A stretch of 64,000 nucleotides of DNA. Origin: Apium graveolens. Lineage: Eukaryota; Streptophyta; Magnoliopsida; Apiales; Apiaceae. The stretch lies in contig NC_133657.1 in the NCBI RefSeq assembly GCF_009905375.1, positions 69,436,907-69,500,906 on the forward strand, given 5' to 3'. How positions within the stretch are numbered: position 1 is the stretch's first letter; every line of letters starts with the position of its first letter. Below are positions 1-11,700 of the stretch, one piece after another. Position numbers and translations under genes: made by a program. Below the pieces are notes generated by a model. The model saw only the letters and a list, made by a program, of their open reading frames with translations. It did not search any database and had not been told where the DNA came from.

Positions 1-400
1 GACTTATCGATAAGTTATTGTAGAGTTCTCTATAAGTGTTAATTCACAGAGTTCTCTACAAGTACATTTAGACTTATAGATTACTCAGAACTAAAATAAT
101 TTAAATTCAATAAATGATTTTGGTAAATTGCTCTTGATAAATATATTCTAAATTTATTTGGATCTATTCAAATAGAAATTAGAAATAATCATTCCATTTT
201 AGGACAAACTGAGTATTTATTTGACATCTCAATAAGTTAATTTTCGTTCTTTAAAAGAGTAAATTAAAATGACTTCTCGATATGTAATTATCTTTCAAAA
301 TGACTTCTCGATAACTATACTTCAAACGTCTATTTTTGAGTCCTCAATAAGTCATTTTCTTTTACTATAAATACTCAAACATCTAGACATACATATACTT
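1..400 (+). promoter_or_regulatory. Motif cluster and TATA box before A's extra reading frame
   Basis: Short motifs of the type GACTT(A/C)TCGATAAGT and GAGTTCTCTA recur at about 1-37, 47-65, 269-288, 300-320, 337-358 and 402-424. The same words make up the 37-bp tandem array in A's LTR (32614-33000). A TATA box (TATAAATA, 366-373) follows. Next comes a pyrimidine-rich leader of about 115 nt and an ATG at 515 in the context AACAATGGC, the preferred plant start context. The order (motifs, TATA, leader, good ATG) is the same as in element D at 50490-50057. I infer an internal promoter. Transcription is not shown by sequence alone. Confidence 0.5.
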
Positions 401-514
401 ACGCCTTCGAGAACTCTAAGTGACCTAGCTTTTTCAATTCCAAACTGATTTCTCTCTCATTTCAAATCCTTTCTCTCTAATTTATTTTACCCATTAATCC
501 TCACATTCACAACA

Positions 515-3500
515 ATGGCAACAAACATTATTGTACCCTTCATCCCAAAGGAGACCAACTGCCTTGCATTTTAAGATACTAACCAGACTCCTGAAGCTTT
601 CAAAAGATTTGTCAAATTCTTGTCTGAAACTTACTTTGTTGGAGCTCTTACAGCTAACCCAATTCTATATCTAGATGTATTGGGGGACTTCTGGAACATA
701 GCTGTAGCTAGGACAGTTGTGCATGAAGATCAATCTTCAACACTATTGGTTAATTGTCAAATCAAAGGACAACAGGTTGAGATAACTGAAGCTGACATGA
801 ACCTGGCCTTGAACATTCCAACTGACAAGATAGTGGAAATTCCAACTCAGGAGAAGCTGTATGATTTCTTGGATTTTATCAACTACTCTGAGAAAATCAA
901 CCTGGACAGCTTGAACAGGAAAAATGTAATGTAAGAGTGGTCCTTTCTATTTGATTATGTGGTGAGGGCTTTCACATGCAGAAAATCAGGATTTGACAAC
1001 ATTTATATTGTTGTTCAGAAGCTGGTCTACTCAATGGCTCACAATAAGTAGATCAATGTAGGAAACTACATTCTGGAGGAATTGAGCACCAGGCTCATCA
1101 TGCCAATAACTTCAAGAGGTAAAGAAATTTTCCTTCCAGATTCATTATGTCTGCTTTAAATTATAAAGTAAATGACATACATATGCTTGAAGGTGTAGAT
1201 AGGTCATTAATAGGCAACTGCAAGCAAGTGTCCAAAATCTTATTTGGATCACTTACCACTAAAAATAAGGTACAGGTGGGTCTTAGGATAACACCTTTCA
1301 TGATTGAAGGATTGAAGACCTATCCTTACCTTATGCCTGACATGAGGCCTAATATAGTTCAACCTAGTGCAACAATGGTTACTGAGCCTGTGGAAGTACA
1401 AGCACAGGCACACCCACAGGAAACTTCCCAAGTTGAGCCTACTTCTTCAAAACCAATAGCTTCTAGGAAACCAACCATTTCTCCTCTGAAAAGGATAAAG
1501 TGAGTAAAAAGAAGAGAAATGAGGTAACCCTTACAATATTGAGTGAGAGTGGTGAGGAACAAACACCTACTGAGTCATCCTGGGTCAGAAAACAAAAGAA
1601 GGCTAAGCAAACTGAGTTGACCACTCTAGACACCTCTGCATCCTCTCAAAAGGATGTAATTATAAACAATGGACTTGAACAGAATCTAGGGGCATCCTCT
1701 CAACAGGGTGTCTCTATTAAAAAGAGCATTCTCCCAAATGCACCTTGTAATGAGTCTGCACCCGTACTTGACAAAATTCAAGTGTATGAAAGGAGAAACA
1801 AGGATATCACACACCATGAGAGCACATTAATTGAAGCTCCATCATCTATTCAGGGGGAGCTTTCAACACTTAATACTAAACAACAACTCTAAATCTCTTA
1901 AATTTCTTCTTCACAAACTACACTTGAATCTATTCCTCAAGTGCAAACTCACTCAAGTGACATGGTTCAAGAAACCTTGCTCACCACCCAGACACCACAT
2001 TTAGATGGTGAGAGGCTAGCTGGGGTAGACCTTGATGATACCATCATAAACATGGGGGATTCATCAGTTTTCACTGAAAACCCGTAATAGTTGAAAATGC
2101 ACCTTCATGTGCAAATCAATCTTCACATACTGTAAGGTTTGAGGGTAGTACTCCTGAGGGGGAGCTATCTAAATCCTCTCCAATTTAATTGGAGGTTCCT
2201 GTCACAGGAACAACTCCCCTCAAAACCCTGGCTGAAATTGCTCTGATAATTGAAGCTGGGAGTACAATTGCCAATGACCCTTTTATGGGATAGGCAAGTA
2301 TAGCACATTTAAGTGACAGTATGGTGCAAGACACACAAGGGTTTGTGGTTATTTTAAATAACAGTAGAACAGTCAAATCCCCTTCAATTCAAATGGAGGT
2401 TCCCACAACTGGTGAGGAACAACACCCTGTCATAACCACAGTGCAAACTGTGAGTCCAACTGTGACTCATGTTCCTGACTCCTCTCAAATCCAAACAAAT
2501 GAACCTTCAACCTCTCAACACACTCATCTAGTCTCTAACTGGCTACAAGAAGCTGCAACTCAACCTACTCTTAAAGATTTCAGGGTTGACCGGCTAGCAG
2601 GACTTGCATAGATCTCTCAACAACTCCTCACATCAGATATGTCCAATCAAGACTATCAAGCAATAATGTTGTCTTATCAAACAGATGTGGAGGACTAACA
2701 GGCCAAAATAGTATATGAAGCTGGCAGAGATGCAAACTGTGATGCCTGGTTGGATAAGGTGTTCAAGATAAAATTGGACACACTCCTGGCACAGTTTAGA
2801 GAAGAGTATCTCACCATTCTAGGAAGCAATTCCAGATGCATGTCTCCACAGGAAATCTATGATGCAATTAATGAAGTGACTAAAGCTCAAATCAAGGCCT
2901 TTCACAATTTTATGAAGGCCCTCACTATCATATTAACTGGCCATCAAGACAAAATCATGGGAATTGTGAGGAAAAAGATGGATGAGATAATCCCCTCACA
3001 GGTAGAGATCAAGAAACAATTCAAAACATTTTCAAAACAAATATCAAGGTATGATCTAAGTGGGGTGGACAAAAGTGTGAAATAGCTGAAGGAATCCTTT
3101 GTAACTCTACACAAGGTAGTTCAAGATCACATAACAAATTCTAAAGACACAAGGTGGAAGTTGGATCAAATGCACACTGCAGGATACACTCCTTCCACTT
3201 TCGTCATTGATGAAATACAGAAGCATGTGCAAGCTGCATTTGGACCATCTACCTCTACATCTACTTCCAAACCTCAACCTGCCTCTATATTAACAAATCT
3301 ACGGATTCAAGCTCTCCAAGGTCAAGTCTCAACTCTGCAAACCTCCAATGACCAACTCACAACTCAAGTGCATGCTCTCACTACACTGGTGCAGAGTCAA
3401 CATGCAGACATTCAAGCATTGGTGGACTCCCACAAGCACTTACAAATACAAAATTATGTTACTTTGGGAGCCATCATGGGCAAGCTCAATATCCCACTGT

Positions 3501-5243
3501 CTGCACTTCCTGAGTCTGTGAGGCCAGAATTACCAACTCCCCTGCTCATACCTATTTCCAAGACTAAGGGGGAGATAGAAGCTAGGATTCAACAATCCAA
3601 GGATGCTGGTAAGTCAAAGGAGCCTAGAAAATCAACCACAACCTCTTCTAAAGCTTAATTCTCAAAAGATGTTGGACAAGACAGACTCCTAAAAGCTACA
3701 GAAGGACCTTGTCAAGATCAGGAATTTAATGAACTTCAGTCATTTTTAAGGGAGTCTCTCTAGAACAACTACATCATATAAAAGAAAGCCTGGGCCAATA
3801 ACTTCAACTTTATAAGAGTGGTGATTGTCAAGATTGATAACTTTCTGGAAAAGAGAATCATAGCCAGTGTGAATGACTGTGGTATGGGCAGATGTCTCCA
3901 AGTGTCTCTCACCAATATTCAGAAACTGAGAGCATTTGAGATGGATGTGATAATTTAAAAAGTGCATAGAGTAATTCCAGAGGACACCCAACTGCTAAAG
4001 GAACTCAAAAATGCTCATATAGCTGCTTTTCCTGAAGCTTATCTCTATCCAAGCAGGGGGATTGCCTACATCTGTCCACAAACTAGAAAATACAGATACT
4101 TCACAGTTCCTAAGAATTGTGTAAGGAATAATTTAAGACTAATTATGACCCTTAGAACTGATCTAAAGACCAAAATTTACAAGAAGCCTGAAGATGAGGA
4201 AATGATCAGAATCTTGGGGAGATACCTTCAAAATGTAGACACCATTTTGCCTACCACATATTATAATTTAAAGGATGACAAGGATGATGATGAGTAGAAG
4301 CCAAGTGATCAACCTCCTTCTGGCTCAAATCCAATTCAATCCTCAAGAGCAACTGGTGACAAGGGCAAAAAGCAAAATGAGAATAAGGGAGATGACAGGA
4401 AGAGAGGAGAAGAAAGAAGAAGGAAGAAAAAGGAAGACGGATTACAACCACAACAACAACAAACCCTAAAAATACAAATTAACCAAGATCAACCCTCTAT
4501 GCCAACAAACTCGAATACCAAACCACCTCAAACATCAAAGCCTAAATACTTATACAAATAGACTGCTAACACCTTTCTGAAAATACCAATCACCTCAAGC
4601 CAAACATTTCTCAAGAAAATCACAAACCTACCTTCTGTCAAGCCATCACTCAAAGTTCACTACAAGTCTGTTGGGAGGAAACCTAAGAAAGTGCAAGTTA
4701 CTGAGAGGGCTATCTGGAATTATTACAAGCAAAGTGATTTTCTACCTCTAAACTGGTGCATCTTAGATGAAGACTACTTTCAATAACTAGCTGAGGAAAT
4801 AGTCAAAGTTTGGGTTGTAACACTAAGGGAGTAAGAATATACTATGAGGATGGGTCCTTCACATTTCTTAGCAGCAACTTAATTGACACCTTTTCACCCA
4901 AAGAAATCAAGAGAGTGATAAGCTTACTGAAGGATTAGGATACTGCAACCAGGGCATGGAGATCTTTTTTAGCTAAATGGTTGATAGTAAGGGAGGAAAG
5001 AAGAGCAAGAAACAAGGCTGAATATGAGGAGAGGAAGAGGAAGTATGATGAGGAAATAGAAATATACATTCAAAGATCTGAAGAACTCAAGGCAAAAGGG
5101 ATGAGCAGAATTACCAAAGATGGAAGATTTCTAAATGTCAAAGCTGGCACGTTCTCAAAATTTTGGATTAATTTGTTGAGTGGTTATCCAAAACTTGACA
5201 AACTCAAACTTATAGAAGCTCTAAGAGGGACACTAATCATAAA
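515..5243 (+). pseudogene. Extra 3' reading frame of element A, decayed
   Basis: The frame opens at ATG 515 and is broken by a TAA at 572 and 935, a TAG near 1050 and several frameshifts (frame changes near 1140, 1500, 1900-2320 and 3660-3960). The N-terminal domain (about 590-1330) aligns by eye with residues 20-240 of D's 437-residue frame (48744-50057): a Trp about 50 residues in, an IKG motif, then EWSF...D followed by an SxFD motif. It may belong to the 'putative plant transposon protein' type of domain. The middle is Ser/Thr/Pro/Gln-rich with heptad-like coiled coil at 2900-3085 and 3296-3460. The end (4981-5243) is Lys/Glu-rich helix. Function is unknown. Sireviruses are known for an 'envelope-like' frame here, but I see no convincing signal peptide or membrane segment. 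Confidence 0.7.
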
Positions 5244-8200
5244 TGTAAGGCCCTCCAAACCCGGGTCAGAAGTTTAGGTTTCACAACACACACACCCAAT
5301 ATATATAAACCTTTATCTAAATTATTATATGCATTAACCCTTCTTTACACAACCACGGATCGCAACAGGTTAAAGTATGAAAATAAGCCACAACCTTATC
5401 TTTTATTACATCGTACCAAATCCCAACTAGTTCAACTTACAACTGATAATACTATCATTCTTGAACTCTTGCATAACTCATCTACCATATAAAGCTCCTG
5501 CTAGCTCGATCCAACTTAACCTGAAATCCTAGCTCGCACACTGGACTGGGAATCCTCGTTACCAATAACTTCCTTTTCAACTGTTAAAAACATAAAAAGA
5601 TTTGCAAGAGTGAGCTAACTAGCTCAGCAAGTCATAATAGCAATAACTAAGGTTAAACAATAACCATTTGAAATGATTCAAAAGAATCAAGTTTCTGAAT
5701 AAGCAATGATTAGAATTGGATATTCACTTTTCATTTTAAAAACCAAGGTTAGGCTGCTGATCAGTCACGCACTAACCCCGAGCAAGGCTCCCAGCTTTGC
5801 TCTATATACTGGATCCAAGGCACGTATTAGCCTATTATGACCACGAATCTGGTCCGACCACGAATCTAGTCCACATTTATAAAACCATCCAATTCTAAAA
5901 TAATTCAATATGATAACCAATGTAATTCAATAAGCTGAATCATAAACAACATTTATCTTGAAGAATAGGGTGATTCACCACACCATGAAAGTATAACAAG
6001 GATTTCAAAAAGATTGGCTTTCAATCAAGGAAACAATCAGAAATTAGAAGACCAAGGGTTCAAGGGTTACAAGGATTGGTCTTCTGTTAAACTAGGAATA
6101 AAGGTTGGTATGTCAAGCAATTCAATATCAGAAATCAGTATGTGGAAGATATGAATTTGTGGAGTAGTATTGTATGTGTCTGGCTCGTATCTGAGAATCC
6201 AACAATCAATGGTTTATGAAGAATAAGGCTTATGGCTCAAGATAAAAAAGAATCAGGGTTCAAGGTTGAATAGTTTAAAGCACTTACAATATAAAACATG
6301 ATTTATTTTGAATACTAGCAACATGTTATAAGAAAGTTTAAAAATATTTGCAATATAATTTAAAGAAGGATCTGAAGTATTTGCCTTATCACCGATGATT
6401 TCCAACTTTACTTGTACCCATTAACAGTTTTACTTTTCCATCACTTTCCTTCTCTTTCTATGCCTTGCTTCTATATATCAATCACTCGCCTTCTCTTTCT
6501 ACGCTTCAGTTCTATTTACTGATCACTGGATTTCTTTTCTATGCCTCGTTTACTCTTCTAGGCATCACAAGTATCTATCAATATTCCAAATCATATTATT
6601 ATAATCATCACATAGACGTCATAAGCTTTTATCTACCTTTCGTTTCACCCAAATCCGATTTACGGATTGAAAGTTATGACTAAAACAGTCAAACAATAAC
6701 CACATAGGCATATAACACATAAATCAGATAGCACGTAGCACATAGCATACATGATATTCGATCAAAATAATTATTCAAAGAAGATTCGGGGTCAAAATGA
6801 TTTTCCAGGTATTTATTACGAATTTTTAAACATTTTTCGAAATTAAAAGGGACTCCGAATTAATTTATAATTAAATAATAGGGTTTAAACAACCAAATCT
6901 GACTTTAAAATAATTTTATAATAATCATCGGGCCTTGAAAATAATTTAAAATAATATTTTAAAGCTCGAAACTATTTTTCAGAATTTTTAAATCAAAAAT
7001 AAATAATTAAATCTATTTATTAAATCAATTAAAATCAATTAATAATTAATTAAATTAATTAATCAATTAATATTAAATTAATAAATTATTTAAAATAATT
7101 AAAAACTAATTAAAATAAATCAGATTTATTTTTTTATAATTAAAAACAATTTTCTGAATTTTAAAAATAATTTTCCAGAATTAATTATAAATTTTTGTAA
7201 ATACAATAGAATTTTAAAATGATTTTTAAATAAAATAAATCAGAAACAGAAGTTAGATCTGGAATTAGGGGAAAACAGGATCAAACGCGGGTCAAGACGG
7301 GTCAATCAAACGGGTCGTGAAGAACTGTTCGACCCGCCGCCCGTATCTCCAGAATCTGGCCGACAGGGTTTTTCCGGCGAGCTTCAATCTTCAACCCATA
7401 CAACACTATCCTGTTCCTGGTTGACTGGGCTTCGCTTAACAACTCAACAACAATCCAATTACGGCAAAAACAGAAGTAAATCACGCTTGAACTGAGATGC
7501 CCGTGAAATCGCCATTAACGCCGGCGAAGCTTCGAGCATTTTCGGTGGGTCGATTTCGGCATCCAACAGAGAAACTAATTACATAAACTGACTTATTTTT
7601 GAACGATCTATACACTGATGTCATTCAATCAAGCCCAGAATTCATGAAATTAAAAATCCTAAATTCGATTTAGAACATTCAAACAATCAAACCCTAATTT
7701 CAGTTTTCCAGAATCAAACACACTTTTGTACATGTTATTGAACTCTATTTTTGACATATAATATACCAAATTGACCAGAAAAGTATTATCTACACGATGG
7801 AATCATCAAATCATATCAACAACATCAAGAACAAATTTTCATAATTTAATCTTTAAATAATTCAAATTAAAATAAATAAATAAGAAAAATACCTTAATTC
7901 CTGTATAAAAATGGATGATTGATTATGAAAGTACTTTTCGAGAGTTTCGATTTGATATATGGCACGCCCGAATCGAAGATCGATAACGTCTCCGTTTGTG
8001 CGATTGATTTTCAAGAACGCGGTATTAATTCGATGTTTTCTCTGTATTTTTCAGGATTTTACTGACTGATTATGATTATACGAATAAAATGAAATAATAA
8101 AAGGGCTATATATTTATGGAATATTAAATCGTGTTGGATCGATAAATTAGTTACTTAGCCGCTATGTAACTGCGAAAATGATCCGATTTGATACCCGTAT

Positions 8201-8771
8201 TGGATAATTATCCAAACCGGGCTTCTTATAAAACACTTTATATGAAAATAATGTAATATTAGCCCGTCTTTTAAGAATACGGGTTTTGTTGCTTTATCGA
8301 AATGATTATCGTATCGAAAATCTTGCGCCGGGCCACGCACGGGTCAAACCGTAATCCGGATCGAAAAAGTCAAAACACGGAAAATGTCTGGAATTACCAG
8401 ATTAGGTAGGGAAGGAGTTTTCGGAAGAGTTTCGGGTTGTAAGAACGCAAAAACGGTTTAAGTTGGATGATTCCCAGCTTTATAAAATAATTTTGTAATT
8501 ATTCAGAAAATAATTAATAAATTCATAAATCAATATAAAATCATATAACACTTCAAAAATTATCAGAAAATACCTTAATTATCTGTATTTTATTCTGAAC
8601 ATAATAAAATTAACATCCTTATACTTTACCACATTTAAGCATCCACATATCCACACCAATCATCCAATAATTCACAAAAAATCACATAATAATCACATAA
8701 TAATCACATGATAATCATTTAATAATCATTTATTGATAAAAATAATTACACGCTATATCCTGGATATTACA
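5244..8771 (-). repeat. 3' LTR of element B (3528 bp)
   Basis: TGTAAGGCCC... to ...GATATTACA. It contains AT-rich DNA (6840-7250) and a duplicated GACCACGAATCTGGTCC-like word at about 5838-5872. The last 650 bases closely resemble the last part of solo LTR F (38520-39162), so B and F are related families. Small open frames here (6465-6683, 7302-7484, 8155-8340) are ordinary LTR sequence, not genes. Confidence 0.88.
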
Positions 8772-11700
8772 TCCTTCCCCCTTAAAAGGATTTTGTCCTC
8801 AGAATCACTCTAAGGATCAGATAATGATACATTCAAGTATCTCACTTTCATTTTCTCGGGTTGATCCCTCACCCTTATAACTTTTCATAAACTTTTACTC
8901 ACAGCATCACTCATTACTTAACAGCCTCTTGCTGACATCTATTCTATCTATTGCTTATATAACTCAACTCAAGTCTCCATTTTATATTCAATGGAGCTAA
9001 ATTACTTTTCCTGAATATACACATATAAATGCCTTATGAATCTGCTAAACGTGTGGCAGTGAAGCTAACTCACTTACACTTATCTTGCTTATTTTACTAT
9101 TTCAAAAGGATAAGCATAATGCCTATTAATTCTCTTTTCTTTCTAATTCTAATAATTCGTGCTCATGAACGTTTTCAATAATTACTGGTTATTGAACCTC
9201 ATTCCTACATGTTTCTTTATTCAATTAACCTAGTTTATAATCGCTTCCAATCGCATTCGAGGCTCCTTAATCGTTCTCTTAATCTTCTCATCCATCTGCG
9301 AATGATATACTGAAACCATGTCGTATTCGATTTCTGATGTTCTCAATATTACTTTAGAATTAAGAATCAACTAGAAAATCTTGACTGGATATGATTGACG
9401 CACAAACTTATCACCATATCTTATTTTCTTTGAATCACAATCGAGTATATTTATTGAGCAAAAATCTCTTATTACTTTGAAGGAAATACACTATCCTGGA
9501 GGCATCACCGGTATATTTTAACCCATATCATCATTTATTTTGGTTCCAAGAAGTTCTCATATGAAACTGACTGCAATGCTTCCCTTGACTTCTAGTCACA
9601 TATAATGTTTATTCTTTCTTTGTGCCACACTATCAGAAAGTCTTCTTTGCCATCTAGGTCTTGTATTATATTCTCGGAGGAGCTTGAATCGATTGAGCTA
9701 TCGAGGTTTAACTGAATTCCTATCTTTTGGTTTTGTCTTACTTAATGCCCCATTCATATAGGAGTGGTATATACTATTCTAGTTTGACATAATTCATCAT
9801 ATTCTGAATACTCCTGTCAAATCTCAAATCACACAGTATTGATCATTTACAATCAATTTCTGAATCTGATGATGTACCACCACTTCTTCAGGTAGCAACT
9901 AACCCACTTATTGGAAAAAATGCTTACTAATAAAAGAGCAAGACTGGGTTTGGATAACCTATCAATAATAATTTAATTTACGCTTTCCTCACCTTTGGTT
10001 TCCAGGTGATTTCACTACGACATCTCTTAGCGAAATATATCTATCTTTATTTTTGAAAGACAATGGTTATAATAATCCATCTAGCCTTTGATGCTCCTTC
10101 CAAATACTTGGGTATGTATAACATTTACTTACATGTTTCACCCCATTTTCTCTTCACGTCTGGTCACTAGATATTTTCTTTTAGCCCTTGGTACTTGATC
10201 GTACTCTTGGGATGCATTCCCTATCTCATTTACAAATGTTTTTTAAATTTATCACCTTACTTCTATCTTTCATATTACCCATATCTTACCTATTTCCTGG
10301 CATCTTATAAACTTTCTTTATCACCCTTTTGATTCCACTTTCTTTCCTATTTTCGTTCTTCATGTTTATAGCTCATTCAAAACCGAACTCTTGACATTAA
10401 TACTCATTTTGATGTCATATCAAATTAGATATCAATACGAACTTTGATGCTCACAACATCTCACACTGAAGTAAACATCAATCATCTATATTAATTCCAC
10501 TTTTGATATTTAACAACAACCTAGGTATAAACATCACTCAGAAACTGAATTAAAACTGTATCTCACATTTTATCTCAAACAGAAAAATTGGATAAATCAC
10601 TTATCGTATGATTATGAAAATGATTTAGAACAAGACGTCCTTTAATAAAACTTTATTGCAGATGATAAAATCTCTTTGATTGTCTAATAAAATCCATATC
10701 GGTGTGATTATTAATCTCTTCTTTATTCCACCTCCCTTATTCCTTTCCTTCCTTCCTTCTCTTTGCTCTATCTTCAATCTTTAGTTCTTGAAAACTTTTT
10801 TCTTACTTGTGTATACAAATAACTTTTTATTTCTCTTGTCCATTAAAAAGGGCACATTCATCCAAGTAAAGCTTCACACACTTGCAGCAATTTCTGAATT
10901 CTATTGGTGTCCTTACCTTCTCCAAATTCCTCATTGCTTTGATTTTGCATTTGGAAGTCACGTCAAACTTTGAATTAATATAATTGGAATTGATTTCCAT
11001 CTAACTGACCATTAATTGGTAAAATTAAACAGTTAACTCACTTAATTGATCAATTACACCAAGTGATGACTAGCTAAATGAAATTAAAGACCAATTATAT
11101 ATAGACGGATTGGCTGTAACCACTTTTTTCAGGAGCCGAGATCACAATTGTTTGGAGCATCAACATAAATATCAATAACACACGGAAGTATACTTTCTAT
11201 TTTTAAGAGTAGGGTATTTTCCGAAAATTTGGGCAGCATCTCCTTTATATTATTGACTACCAGTCGGACTCAAGCCGACACCAACAATCAATCACACAAC
11301 CAACAATCAACCCAGAAGTAGACCAATCAACTTCCGCCTTCTAAACTTACCATTTCACCACCATACATAATACTAACCAGTATAACTCATATCTTTAGTT
11401 CAACTTAAGATTATAACGAACAATTCTTATTATACCATACTTTTTCTCATATCTTCTAATTATAACAGAATATCACTACTGAGTACAACTATAAATTATT
11501 CTAGAATCCTTCTAGTTCGTGTTTCAATTCAAGCTCTTTAATTAACAATTTATCCATCTTTGGAAATATACACTTGTTCTTATTAGTTAACTTGTTTAAC
11601 TTCTAATAACCAGCACGTGGTCTTAACCAACACTATTATAATCTTGTGAAATAATTTATTTGGTTTTAAAGCATCGCATCTTAAAAATTTCTACAGTCAA

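Noticed and set aside
4251..4469. Frames of 64-66 codons on both strands
   Set aside because: Lys/Glu-rich low complexity of A's extra frame read in other phases.
6465..6683. Hydrophobic 72-codon frame, repeated at 15633-15869
   Set aside because: Pyrimidine-rich LTR DNA of element B gives Leu/Phe/Ser-rich readings; no start context or homology.
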